A DNA stretch of 64,000 nucleotides, from contig CP075364.1 in assembly GCA_019454105.1 (NCBI GenBank), positions 809,362 to 873,361 of the forward strand. Reading direction: 5' to 3'. The DNA comes from Fimbriimonadaceae bacterium. Lineage in GTDB: Bacteria > Armatimonadota > Fimbriimonadia > Fimbriimonadales > Fimbriimonadaceae. Every line of letters begins with the position of its first letter. Position 1 is the stretch's first letter. Positions 26,607 through 35,737 of this stretch are shown here, piece by piece. The notes beneath the pieces are model-generated. The model was given only the letters and a program-made list of their open reading frames with translations. It had not been told where the DNA came from and searched no databases. The translations under genes and the position numbers were made by a program.

Positions 26607-27122
26607 ATGCGGAAACTGTGTGTCGCGCTACTGGTCGTCGCTTCGTGTGGGCTCATGGCCCAGCTCCCTTCGACCGAGCCTCCAGCAGAGGTCAAGAAGT
26701 TCGACTGGATGATCGGGAAGTGGAAAGGGGCCGGGAGTATGGCGCTCCAAGGGATGGAAATGTCCTTTACGACCGAGATGACCAACAGCTATGAGGGCCA
26801 GTTCCTGAAGTCGGTATCGACGATCGATTACGGGATGATTCAAGTGACTGAAACGATGTTCACGGGATTCGACCCTGGCAAAGGCGAGTACTTCAGTTAC
26901 GCTTTCACCAACATGGCCCCGAAACCTCGAATCGAGTTCGGCAAGCTCGATGGCGAAACTCTCGTCATGGTCTCGGAGCCCTGGGAGATCATGGGCCAAA
27001 GCATCTCCAGCCGGGCCACGATGAAGAAGACTTCGGACACCAAAGCGAGGTTTGTCGTCGAATTCAAAATGGGTGACGCCTGGGAAAAGGCTACCGATAT
27101 GGAACTGTCAAAGGAAGGCTGA
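26607..27122 (+). CDS. Secreted DUF1579-like protein
   Basis: A 171-residue protein with signal peptide (MRKLCVALLVVASCGLMA) and the DUF1579 hallmark FDWMIGKWKGAGSM. Beta strands typical of a lipocalin-like barrel follow (YEGQFLKSVSTIDYG, TMFTGFDPGKGEYFSYAF). The function of the family is unknown; lipid or small-ligand binding is a guess from the fold. The Cys in the signal region is not in a good lipobox. Confidence 0.75.
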   Translation: MRKLCVALLVVASCGLMAQLPSTEPPAEVKKFDWMIGKWKGAGSMALQGMEMSFTTEMTNSYEGQFLKSVSTIDYGMIQVTETMFTGFDPGKGEYFSYAFTNMAPKPRIEFGKLDGETLVMVSEPWEIMGQSISSRATMKKTSDTKARFVVEFKMGDAWEKATDMELSKEG

Positions 27123-27325
27123 ACAATTCCCTTGGGCGCTAACGAAAAGAGTGCCATACGGAGTCCCATACGTCAAGTGAAAGACGCGGACTGAAGGCGC
27201 GACTCAGGTTCGAAGAGCTTGGGTCGCGCAATGCGGGATGGTCGGAAAGTTAGGCCCGTTCTGTGCAGAGCATGAGGGCCAATCAATGGGACGGCTGGAA
27301 TGATTCAAAATTGCACTGAGTTTTG

Positions 27326-27354
27326 TTGACACAAGGACACGTCATCAGGTAACT
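27326..27354 (+). promoter_or_regulatory. Possible sigma-70-type promoter
   Basis: TTGACA at 27326-27331 is a consensus -35 box. The best -10 near the right distance is weak (TAACTG/GTAACT, 27349-27355). It would start transcription about 30 bases before the ATG at 27390. Confidence 0.3.
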
Positions 27355-27361
27355 GTGAAGA

Positions 27362-27381
27362 CTCTCTAGCAGTTGAGAGAG
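27362..27381 (+). promoter_or_regulatory. Leader hairpin overlapping the ribosome binding site
   Basis: CTCTCT (27362-27367) can pair with AGAGAG (27376-27381), part of the purine-rich ribosome site GAGAGAGAGGA that precedes ATG27390. Pairing would hide part of the site. The stem is only six A-T/G-C pairs. Confidence 0.35.
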
Positions 27382-27389
27382 AGGACAAA

Positions 27390-29753
27390 ATGAAAACAAC
27401 CCTGTTCCGCACGCTGGCCGTTCTGGCCGCGTTGGGATCCCTGGGCGTGTTCGCTCAACCAAGTGGAGCCGACACGTCCCAACTTCAAACTCCAAAGGTT
27501 GGAGGAGAGATCCCGAAAACTCCATGGCGGATCCCCGCCAACCAAATGGACACTGTGGTGACCGCTGTGCCCACAGTGGTCGACACGTATACACCGTTCC
27601 TTGACGTTCCTGGTCCATTGAGGACTCCAAACGAAGAGGCTGTCCTTCCCGGCCCACGCATATATGGCGACTCGCAAGCCAAGGCGGTCAAAGACCAGGG
27701 AGGACTCGACATCCTTGCTGAGTCGCTCAGCACCTCGTGGGAAGGAATCGGACAGACCAACCTGAGCCCGCCCGACCCCGACATCGCCGTCGGCATCGAC
27801 GAAGTGGTGCTTGGCGTTAATGCTCGATTTCAAATCCTCGACAAAGCGGGCCGCGAACTCTTCGCCGCGAACTTCGGCGCCTGGGTCGGCGACCCCAACG
27901 GCTTCTACTTCGACCCCAAGGTGATCTTCGATCCGTGGCGGGCCCGCTGGATCATCATGTACCACTTTTCGGATCTAGCCAACAACCGTTCGGAGATGGT
28001 CTTGGCCGTCAGCCAGCAGACCAGCGCGATCGGGAACTACTGGATCTATCGCTTCAACATGAACACCGGGTCGGGCTCGACCTTGGCCTGGGCCGATTAC
28101 TACGATCTCGGATACTCGGCGGCGGTCGTGACGGCCTCGGGCAACCAGTTCCGCTACTCGGGAGGCTTCTCGACAGCGGCTCTCCGATGGTGGAACCCGA
28201 GTGAAATCTACACCGGTTCGACTGCGTTCATGGTGACCCGCACCGTCGACGGTGACACTCCACGCTCGAGCCGGCACTTGTTTGGTGGCCTCACGACCTT
28301 CATCAGCTCGGCGTCAGGCGGCGGAAGCGCCCTCAGGTACCGATCGATCACCGATCCGTTAGGGGCGGGAACAGTGAGCTCTTCGAACATATCGGTGGCT
28401 GCGTACACAGTGCCCCCGAACAGCCGACAGTCCAACGGTGCTCGGCTCGACACGATCGACTGCCGAATGATGCCCCCGTTCGTCACAAGCTATAACAGTG
28501 CGCCGACTCTCTTCAGCGGCTTGACGACCGGGGTCGGAGGCGAAGCCCGGTGCCGCCTTTACGCGATCAACCTGAACACTCTGTCGCCCATCCTCGACAC
28601 AGACTTCTTTGCCACAGGAACCGACTACTCCTTCCCGACTCCTGCCGTCAACTACCAGAACACGTGCGTTTGGGTCTTCACACGAGTTGGCCCCAGCGAA
28701 ACCCCGGCGATCCGGTACGTCAACTGGGACAATGGCACGTTCTCCAACTCATCGAGCTTGTTGCGCCAAAGCCCGACGAACTACGGCACCGTGAACGGCA
28801 CCGTTTACCGGTGGGGCGACTACTTTGGCGGCGACCTCGACTGGGGCGACTACAACAACCAAGGTGGCACGACAGGGAGACAAAAGCTGTGGTTCTACGG
28901 CCAATATGCCGCTTCGACAGCCAATTGGGCGACCTTCGTCGGGGCCACGCGGTCGGTCGGAACGACGACCGGTGTTGTCAACTTTGCTGGCAACGCCTAC
29001 AACCTTTCGGGATTCGTCGGTGGCCCGTTCACCCCGGGTTCTGCGAACTACACGGTCGACAACTCCGGACAGGTCGGTGTCTTATACGACTTCACGACCC
29101 CGAACTGGCTGACCCCGTCCCGGACTGGAGGAACCCTCTATGCAGGGCAGTCCAACTCCATCACGGTGGCGCCGAACGCAACGGCGAACTCGTTGCCCTA
29201 CGGCATCTACACGGGGAACATCACTGCGCGGAACGCCTTCACCGGAGGCACCGCCAGCCGGACGGCCACACTGACCATCAGCGCAAGGCTCCAGCCAACC
29301 GCCTTCACAGTGCGACTGGGCAGGGTGGATTCTGGAAACTTGAACAGCCTCCGCGTGCTGGACAACAACTCCCTCCGCATGTGCCGGTTCATTGTGCCGA
29401 ACGCCACAACGCCGCCGGTCAACGTCGAAGTCGACACAACCGCCCCGGCAACGACGGCGAGCGCTATGAGCTTCATCATCCACTCCAGGATGGTGAACTC
29501 GGGCTCCTTCTCGCAAGACATTCAACTCTTCGACTGGACGCTCAGCGACTGGAGCACGACCGCTCGGCGCGTCGATGCCATCACAACGACCTTCGTGACG
29601 AGGACTCTCAACGTGCCGACCCCGATCAACCGGTTCATCCGGAGCAGCGACCGGCTCGTCCGAGCCCGCTGGAGGATCGCCATCACAGGCCCGGTCTCAG
29701 TGCCGGCCTGGTGCAACGACACGGACTTCGTCGGCTGGGAAGTCACTCCGTAG
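27390..29753 (+). CDS. Large secreted protein with C-terminal Ig-like domains
   Basis: A 787-residue protein with signal peptide (TLFRTLAVLAALGSLGVFAQ). The central ~400 residues look like a beta-propeller: repeated aromatic strands such as PNGFYFDPKVIFDPWRARW and YWIYRFNMNTGSGS, plus GDYFGGDLDWGDYNN. A BACON-like/Ig-like domain follows (FTTPNWLTPSRTGG to SLPYGIYTGNITARN). A final sandwich begins PTAFTVRLGRVDSGN. No catalytic motif is recognised. It may be a surface or extracellular binding protein. It is monocistronic, with its own leader and a strong terminator. Confidence 0.65.
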   Translation: MKTTLFRTLAVLAALGSLGVFAQPSGADTSQLQTPKVGGEIPKTPWRIPANQMDTVVTAVPTVVDTYTPFLDVPGPLRTPNEEAVLPGPRIYGDSQAKAVKDQGGLDILAESLSTSWEGIGQTNLSPPDPDIAVGIDEVVLGVNARFQILDKAGRELFAANFGAWVGDPNGFYFDPKVIFDPWRARWIIMYHFSDLANNRSEMVLAVSQQTSAIGNYWIYRFNMNTGSGSTLAWADYYDLGYSAAVVTASGNQFRYSGGFSTAALRWWNPSEIYTGSTAFMVTRTVDGDTPRSSRHLFGGLTTFISSASGGGSALRYRSITDPLGAGTVSSSNISVAAYTVPPNSRQSNGARLDTIDCRMMPPFVTSYNSAPTLFSGLTTGVGGEARCRLYAINLNTLSPILDTDFFATGTDYSFPTPAVNYQNTCVWVFTRVGPSETPAIRYVNWDNGTFSNSSSLLRQSPTNYGTVNGTVYRWGDYFGGDLDWGDYNNQGGTTGRQKLWFYGQYAASTANWATFVGATRSVGTTTGVVNFAGNAYNLSGFVGGPFTPGSANYTVDNSGQVGVLYDFTTPNWLTPSRTGGTLYAGQSNSITVAPNATANSLPYGIYTGNITARNAFTGGTASRTATLTISARLQPTAFTVRLGRVDSGNLNSLRVLDNNSLRMCRFIVPNATTPPVNVEVDTTAPATTASAMSFIIHSRMVNSGSFSQDIQLFDWTLSDWSTTARRVDAITTTFVTRTLNVPTPINRFIRSSDRLVRARWRIAITGPVSVPAWCNDTDFVGWEVTP

Positions 29754-29775
29754 CCTCAAGTCAAACCCGAGTCAG

Positions 29776-29806
29776 CTGGCCGCCCGTTCTTCGAACGGGC
29801 GGCCAG
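29776..29806 (+). terminator. Strong stem-loop terminator
   Basis: A perfect 14-bp inverted repeat (29776-29789 with 29793-29806, arms CTGGCCGCCCGTTC/GAACGGGCGGCCAG) around a 3-base TTC loop, followed by TTCTGT. It lies 22 bases after the stop of the large secreted protein. Confidence 0.75.
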
Positions 29807-29831
29807 TTCTGTCCGGGGGTATAAGCTGGCA

Positions 29832-31298
29832 GTGAGTCAGCCGAACCAGGGCCGGGGCCGCCTCATCGGCGCTTTGGCGGGGCTCGTCACCGGACTCATC
29901 GTGTGGTCGGCTCTTCCGGCCCTCGACGGGGCTCAGAGGACGGTCGCCGCCATCTTCGCCTCGACCGTCGTTCTCTGGGTCACAGACGCCATGCCTTTGG
30001 CGATGACGGCGCTCCTGAGCACGACTTTGCTCGTCGTCTTTGGGGCCCTGCCGGGCAAGGAAGCGTTCGGAGCCTATGGCGATCCGATCATCCTCTTGTT
30101 CATCGGGAGTTTCGTCATTGCCCGGTCGATGGAAGACTCGGGGCTCGCCAAGAGGGTCGCCTTCCTGATCCTGAAGCAACCATGGGCCACAAGAAACGTC
30201 GGATCCGTTTTGCTCGCCCTCGGGGCCGTCACCTGTCTCATCAGCCTCTTTGTGAGCAACACCGCGACGACTGCGATGATGCTGCCGATCGGACGAACGA
30301 TCCTAATGGAACTCGGCCGAGACAAGAGGGGAGACCCAGTTTCCACGTCTGTCCTCTTGATGCTCACATGGGGAGCGAGCATCGCCGTCGGCACCGTCAT
30401 CAGCACCCCTCCGAACATCATCGGCATCGGTCTCCTCACCGAGGCGACCGGCATTTCGATCAATTTCGTCCAATGGATGGTCTTCGCCATGCCAGTCACA
30501 GCGGTGATGCTCCTTTTCGCCTGGATGCAATTAGCATTACCGACAAGACGTGAGCAGGTGGACACAACGAAGGCTCATGCCAGGGCCCTCGAAGAGCACG
30601 CATCCCTGGGTCGGTTGAAGCCCAGCGAGATTGGAACTCTTGTCGCCTTTGTCACGGCTCTGACCCTGTGGGTCGCGCCGGGCCTCTTCGCCTTTGTCCT
30701 TGGCCCCGACCAACCCATAGCCAAGCTCCTTCGTGAGCGGGTGCCAGAAGCCGTCGCGGCGATCCTCGGGGCGACCTGTCTCTTCTTGATCCCCGCTCGC
30801 GATCAGCCCGACGGGATGACGATGAGTTGGAAGCGAGCCAAGACCATCGAGTGGGGAACCGTGCTCTTGTTTGCCGGGGGCCTCGCTTTGGGAAAGGCGA
30901 CGTTCGACTCTGGATTGGCGAAAGTCGCAGGCGACGCGCTGGCCGCCGTGACGGGCGCCAGGGACGTTTGGACCATTACCGCCTTGTCCATCGCACTGGC
31001 CATCGGTCTGAGCGAACTTTCGAGCAATACGGCCTCGGCCACGACCGTTGTCCCCGTGGCAGTCTCTCTGTCGCTCGCCGTCGACGTGAACCCAGTTCCC
31101 GCGGCGCTTGGGGCCACGATCGGGGCCAGCCTCGGATTCATGCTCCCGATCTCCACGGCCCCCAACGCGATCGTCTACTCGACCGGGCTCATTCCGACGT
31201 CCGTCATGTTTCGGCGCGGCATCGTCTTCGACGTCGTGGGTTTCTTCGTGACTTTCGGGTGCCTTCGGCTTGTTCTCCCCTTGATGGGCCTTGCCTGA
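29832..31298 (+). CDS. DASS-family (SLC13) anion/dicarboxylate transporter
   Basis: A 488-residue polytopic inner-membrane protein with the two SNT motifs of the divalent anion:Na+ symporter family, FVSNTATTAMMLP and ELSSNTASATTVVP. About 11-12 hydrophobic segments are visible. It probably imports C4-dicarboxylates, citrate or sulfate by Na+ symport; the substrate is not decidable. The start is GTG29832; no ribosome site is obvious. It is convergent with rseP, with a 4-base gap between stops. Confidence 0.88.
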   Translation: MSQPNQGRGRLIGALAGLVTGLIVWSALPALDGAQRTVAAIFASTVVLWVTDAMPLAMTALLSTTLLVVFGALPGKEAFGAYGDPIILLFIGSFVIARSMEDSGLAKRVAFLILKQPWATRNVGSVLLALGAVTCLISLFVSNTATTAMMLPIGRTILMELGRDKRGDPVSTSVLLMLTWGASIAVGTVISTPPNIIGIGLLTEATGISINFVQWMVFAMPVTAVMLLFAWMQLALPTRREQVDTTKAHARALEEHASLGRLKPSEIGTLVAFVTALTLWVAPGLFAFVLGPDQPIAKLLRERVPEAVAAILGATCLFLIPARDQPDGMTMSWKRAKTIEWGTVLLFAGGLALGKATFDSGLAKVAGDALAAVTGARDVWTITALSIALAIGLSELSSNTASATTVVPVAVSLSLAVDVNPVPAALGATIGASLGFMLPISTAPNAIVYSTGLIPTSVMFRRGIVFDVVGFFVTFGCLRLVLPLMGLA

Positions 31299-31302
31299 AA
31301 GG

Positions 31303-32886
31303 TCACTTGGTGAAGAACCTGCCGATATCGAGCACAGAGGCTCCCAAGAAGAGGGCGATCATGAAGAGGAACCCGACCGCTCCCAAGGTCTGTTGGATCT
31401 GCCAACTGAGCCTCTTGCCCCGCCGGAAAAGCTCGACGGTCGCGACCACCATCTGCCCGCCGTCAAGCGGCACGATCGGGAGCAGGTTCAAGACGCCGAG
31501 GGAAATGCTGAGCAGTCCGGCCATCAGGAGCACGCCCTCAAGGCCCAGTCTGCTGGCGGCCGTCGTCTGGACGGCGATGCTGGCCGGCCCTCCCAGGTTG
31601 TCGGCGACGGTTTGGGGTTTCACGACCATCCCGGCCAAGTTCTTGACCATGTCGACCGGAGTCATGGCTGCTTCAGCCAGGGCCATTGAGAACGAGTAGG
31701 GGACATGGATCCGGTCAGGGCCCATCCCCAGCCTGGCTTGGATCCGCTTTTCGTCTGTGGGCTCCATGTTGGGACCAATCACCGCCATCGGCTCAGCATC
31801 GACCTGAGGAACGACCATTAGGGTCAGCGAACGGCCTTCCCGCTCGACCTCGATCAGGGCCGGCAGCCCGACCGTGCCGAGACCTGTATCGGCCAGACGG
31901 TCGCGAACGTTCACCACGACTTCATAAAACGTCGGCGTCTCGACGCCGTCAATGCTGAGGATCAAGTCCCCTTTCTTGATTCCCGCGAGTTCCGCCTGCC
32001 CGCTCGGAGCCACTCCGCCCACCTTGGATGAAGGATCTGGCTCTTGCTTTCCAATCGACATGTACAGCCCCGTGAGCAGCAACACGCCGAAGACGACGCT
32101 GAAAAAGGGTCCGGCAAAAAGCACGATCAGCCGCATCCAGGGCGGCTTGTTATAAAACCCTCCTTCGATGGTGACCTCGCTCCCATCGACTTTGGGGTGC
32201 ATGCCACGAATGGCGGCGAAACCTCCTAGCGGTAAGGCAAGCAACGCGAACTCGGTTCCTTCCCGGTTCGTCGCGCTCCAAACGGGACGAAAGTAGACCG
32301 GCACCTCTTGCCCTTCAGCCTCAATGCGCCCATGGCCCTGAGGCGTTCCGTCGGCCTTCTGGAGCACGGGCTGGTAGTAGACGATCGCAGTCGCGACCCA
32401 AGCCGCAGCCGAAAGCAACCCGACGACTTGGAGCGGCTCGCCAAACTGGCCGCGAGCCCCGAAAAGGAGCATCGCCAGAGCGACGAGCGCACACTGGCCG
32501 AGCCATCTTGCCGCCGTGAACTTCTTCAGGTGATAAAGCCGTTCAAGCCTCAGCGAGACCCAAACCGGGATCATGAGGCCAGAGACCACGAGGCCAGCCC
32601 CCATGACCCATGGTGAATGAGCCAAGAGGCCGATGACAGCCAGGGCCAATCCGATGTATCCGATGGCCCACACGGCCTTGGCGGGCAACATCGGGCGACT
32701 GAGCAACGGACCAAGATCGGTCTTTCGGATCCCGCCCATCATCACGGCGAACGCCTCCACATGCATCCCGCACGCTCGCGCAGCGAGGTAGTGGCCCAGC
32801 TCGTGCACCGCCACGAGGACGGTGATGATCAGGAGAAAGACACTGGCGCCACGCACAATGTCGGCGAGGACATCGACCGGAGTCAT
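31303..32886 (-). CDS. rseP: Site-2 zinc metalloprotease RseP
   Basis: Intramembrane protease that releases anti-sigma factors. The active-site motif AVHELGHYLAAR is in the first transmembrane segment, and the distal LNLLPIVPLDGGQMV carries the third metal ligand Asp. A PDZ domain lies between (LAGIKKGDLILSIDGVETP). At 527 residues it is longer than the usual ~450. The excess is a block of extra hydrophobic helices (residues ~70-190: IGYIGLALAVIGLLA, QCALVALAMLLFGA). It follows dxr by 49 bases in the common dxr-rseP order. Confidence 0.9.
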   Translation of the reverse strand: MTPVDVLADIVRGASVFLLIITVLVAVHELGHYLAARACGMHVEAFAVMMGGIRKTDLGPLLSRPMLPAKAVWAIGYIGLALAVIGLLAHSPWVMGAGLVVSGLMIPVWVSLRLERLYHLKKFTAARWLGQCALVALAMLLFGARGQFGEPLQVVGLLSAAAWVATAIVYYQPVLQKADGTPQGHGRIEAEGQEVPVYFRPVWSATNREGTEFALLALPLGGFAAIRGMHPKVDGSEVTIEGGFYNKPPWMRLIVLFAGPFFSVVFGVLLLTGLYMSIGKQEPDPSSKVGGVAPSGQAELAGIKKGDLILSIDGVETPTFYEVVVNVRDRLADTGLGTVGLPALIEVEREGRSLTLMVVPQVDAEPMAVIGPNMEPTDEKRIQARLGMGPDRIHVPYSFSMALAEAAMTPVDMVKNLAGMVVKPQTVADNLGGPASIAVQTTAASRLGLEGVLLMAGLLSISLGVLNLLPIVPLDGGQMVVATVELFRRGKRLSWQIQQTLGAVGFLFMIALFLGASVLDIGRFFTK

Positions 32887-32935
32887 GCGACAGTATTGTA
32901 ACGGAGAACAGCCGTTCGGCGTTCCCAGCCGCCCA

Positions 32936-34060
32936 TTAGTTTTTGTTATATATCTCGCGGGCCGCGACCCGGGCCCATGCGTCAGTCTCCATGACGGACT
33001 CCAAACTGGCCTCGACCGGCTTGTGGCGTTCGAGGACTGCCTCGACGGTTCGTGCGATCCCCAAGTACGAACACTCCCCTCTCAAGAAGGCGTTGGCGGC
33101 CTCCTCGTTGGCGGCGTTGAGCGCGCAAGGGGCCGTCCCACCCGTCTCGAACGCACTCCTGGCGAGCATCAAGCTCGGAAAGCTGTCGTGGTCGACGGCC
33201 TCGAACGTGAGCGGGGCCGTTTGGAGCGGGTCCCACGGCCTCAAGCTGTTCTTCACGCGTTCGGGATAGAGAAGGGCGTATTGGATGGGGAGACGCATGT
33301 CCGGCCACCCAAGCTGAGCCACAACGCTCGTGTCATTGAACTCGACAAAGGAGTGGACGATGCTCTGGGGGTGAACCAAGACGTCCACTTGATCGAGCTT
33401 CAGATCGAACAGCCATAAGGCCTCGATCGTCTCGAGGCCCTTGTTCATCAAAGTGGCCGAGTCGACTGTGATCTTGCCGCCCATACTCCAAGTTGGGTGG
33501 TTCAAGGCTTCTACTGGGGTGACTTTGGCCAGGTCGGTCTGCTTCTTGCCGCGGAACGGGCCGCCGCTCGCGGTGATCACGATGCGACGGACTTGTGACG
33601 GCCCCGCCCCCTGGAGGCACTGAAAGACGGCGCTGTGCTCGGAGTCGATGGGAGTCAGGGTTCGCCCCCTTGCCCTGGCAAGATCAGTCACCAAGCCTCC
33701 AGCGGCCACCAAGACCTCCTTTGAGGCCAGAGCGACGTCTTTGCCCGCCTCAAGGGCCGCCAGGGTTGGGATCAGCCCGATGACGCCTGCGACCGCGATG
33801 ACGACCAAGTCCGCCTCGCTCGATTGGACCAGTCCGACGACAGCGTCCATACCCCCGGGCGTTCCAAACTTTGACGCCGCCTCTTGGTCAAAAAGCACGG
33901 TCGGGACTCCTCCGAGCCCGGCCGACTGGGCCAAAAGGGATTCACCATCGCGGTTGGCCGCCAACCCGACGACTTGGATCCGCTCGGGCAACTGTCTCGC
34001 CACATCGAGAGTCTGAGTCCCGATGCTGCCGGTCGACCCAAGGACAATGATCCTTTTCAC
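32936..34060 (-). CDS. dxr: 1-deoxy-D-xylulose 5-phosphate reductoisomerase
   Basis: Second step of the MEP isoprenoid pathway (DXP to MEP, NADPH and Mn2+). NADPH loop VLGSTGSIGTQTLDV, catalytic motifs ASKEVLVAAGG, PIDSEHSAVFQCL, TASGGPFRG and NHPTWSMGGKITVDSATLMN are all intact. The 374-residue length is standard. Upstream gene of dxr-rseP. Confidence 0.96.
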   Translation of the reverse strand: MKRIIVLGSTGSIGTQTLDVARQLPERIQVVGLAANRDGESLLAQSAGLGGVPTVLFDQEAASKFGTPGGMDAVVGLVQSSEADLVVIAVAGVIGLIPTLAALEAGKDVALASKEVLVAAGGLVTDLARARGRTLTPIDSEHSAVFQCLQGAGPSQVRRIVITASGGPFRGKKQTDLAKVTPVEALNHPTWSMGGKITVDSATLMNKGLETIEALWLFDLKLDQVDVLVHPQSIVHSFVEFNDTSVVAQLGWPDMRLPIQYALLYPERVKNSLRPWDPLQTAPLTFEAVDHDSFPSLMLARSAFETGGTAPCALNAANEEAANAFLRGECSYLGIARTVEAVLERHKPVEASLESVMETDAWARVAAREIYNKN

Positions 34061-34147
34061 AGCCGCCCTTGTACCCGCCGAGCCGGTGCGAAGTCCCGGC
34101 AGGAATCATGGGAAGGGGAACGCCCTGTTTGACCAACAATACTCTTC

Positions 34148-35056
34148 GTGGCGAACTATCATCTGCTGTTGCACTCCTGGGGGCCTGAGGATTTTGAGAA
34201 GCTCAAGGCCAAATTTGAGGCGGCCGAAGGACTTCCGGACTTGCCGGCCGCCGCCATGCGAGTCTGCGAAGCCATTGACAAGGGGACTTCAGGAGCGGCA
34301 GACCTCGAAAGGATCGTTCTGGCCGATCCGGCCCTGACTGCGAACATCTTGCGCGTGGCCAACAGTTCTTTTCACGGTGGAGGTTCGAAGCAGACGACCA
34401 CAGTGAAGGGAGCGATCATGACCCTCGGCGAGAAGTCGATCCGAAGTATCGCCGTCTCCGTGTGGGTTCAATCCCTTGTCCAGCAATCGCAGACATCACC
34501 AAGTTTCTCCGCCAGCCGCTTTTCCGAGCACTCCATGTTCGTCGGATTCCTCTCGAAGTACCTGCTTTCGGTAGCGAGCAAGAATAGGGGCGCCAAATCG
34601 GCTTGGAATGCTGACGAGATCTTTGCCGCTGGCGTCCTTCATGACCTGGGGATCGCTCTTGTCGCTTCCTTAGAGCCTGGGCTCTATGACCATATTCTCC
34701 GCAAGGCTCAGGCCGATTCAACCGACTTGAACGTAGCGTTTCATTCGACCTTCGGAAAGCCAGTCCAAAGCCTGGCGGTCATCGCCCTTGAGAGGTGGAA
34801 GCTGCCGAAGATGTTTGTCGACGTCCTTCTCGGGTACTCGGATCCTCTCAACGCGGCTAGTGAGGTGGACGCCCTTTGTTGCGTCAATCTTGCCGACAAT
34901 CTGGCCCTGAACTCAGGTTACAGCTTCTGTGACTGGCCAGTCAAAGTCAGCCTGAATGAGGAGATCATCAGCCGTGTCGGGTTGGATCCCGAGAGCATTC
35001 CCGAAGTGCTGGAACTCACCAGCCGCCACACGCGAGAGTTCGTGGCCGCCGCCTAA
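34148..35056 (+). CDS. HDOD-domain signalling protein
   Basis: A 302-residue protein consisting of an HDOD domain: LPAAAMRVCEAID, LADPALTANILRVANSSF and the GVLHDLGI segment (HD-like). HDOD proteins act in chemotaxis, cell cycle or stress signalling, often without phosphodiesterase activity. No partner output domain is attached. The start is GTG34148. Its stop overlaps that of the convergent hypothetical gene by 4 bases (CTAA). Confidence 0.88.
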   Translation: MANYHLLLHSWGPEDFEKLKAKFEAAEGLPDLPAAAMRVCEAIDKGTSGAADLERIVLADPALTANILRVANSSFHGGGSKQTTTVKGAIMTLGEKSIRSIAVSVWVQSLVQQSQTSPSFSASRFSEHSMFVGFLSKYLLSVASKNRGAKSAWNADEIFAAGVLHDLGIALVASLEPGLYDHILRKAQADSTDLNVAFHSTFGKPVQSLAVIALERWKLPKMFVDVLLGYSDPLNAASEVDALCCVNLADNLALNSGYSFCDWPVKVSLNEEIISRVGLDPESIPEVLELTSRHTREFVAAA

Positions 35057-35628
35057 AGGGCGAAATCGGCCACGAACGCGCCGTCCCCGAACCATTTGGG
35101 CGCAGGCGACCAGGATTCGGCCATGCCCGACTTGACGTCGAAACGGCCCACCCGGCTTCGGCTGCCCGAGCGGGCGGCTGACGACCGGGCATGAAGAGGC
35201 CCGTGGTGCGAGTCGGACAAGGGCGCGAAGCTGATCCAGGTCTGACCGCTCGGAAGATAGCTGTAAACGGGGACGATGATGGCCATGGTCACATCGTTCA
35301 CCGGGTGGACGGCTTCGGCTTCGACAACAGAGAGCGACAGCAGGGAAGGATGGCGCCCGGTTCCTATAGCCACGAGGTGGTCGCCGCCCAGCCAGTCCTG
35401 GTCCAGGTCCGCGAACAGGGTCACTCTCACCAACAGGTTCGGCTCGATCAAGAACAGGTCGTGGGCGAGGGCCTGGCACTCGCTCGGGGCATCGACCATG
35501 AGGCCGAACTCGAGCGTCGGGCCTGGGGTCAGTGCCCCACTGCTTTGGTTCCAAAGTCCATGCTGAAGCATCAAGACCGGCTGCTCGACGATTTGAGGGT
35601 TCTGGGACGGGGCTTGTTTGTTGTTCAT
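35053..35628 (-). CDS. Hypothetical protein, 191 residues
   Basis: ATG35628 is supported by a strong AGGAGG site 7 bases upstream. The product begins MNNKQAPSQNPQIVEQPVLM and has no signal peptide. It is mostly beta-like with hydrophobic strands (LLVRVTLFADLDQDWLGGDHL, MAIIVPVYSYLP) and a C-terminal FGDGAFVADFAL. I do not recognise a family. It is divergent from lysA. Confidence 0.65.
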   Translation of the reverse strand: MNNKQAPSQNPQIVEQPVLMLQHGLWNQSSGALTPGPTLEFGLMVDAPSECQALAHDLFLIEPNLLVRVTLFADLDQDWLGGDHLVAIGTGRHPSLLSLSVVEAEAVHPVNDVTMAIIVPVYSYLPSGQTWISFAPLSDSHHGPLHARSSAARSGSRSRVGRFDVKSGMAESWSPAPKWFGDGAFVADFAL

Positions 35629-35737
35629 GGGCGTCCTCCTGGGACTGACCTCATCTTTGGCCCGCACCCGTGACAGCAACGTGAACAGTCCCCGTAGCAA
35701 ACGTGACGGCTCCACCCCGGTCATAATCCCGGCACAG

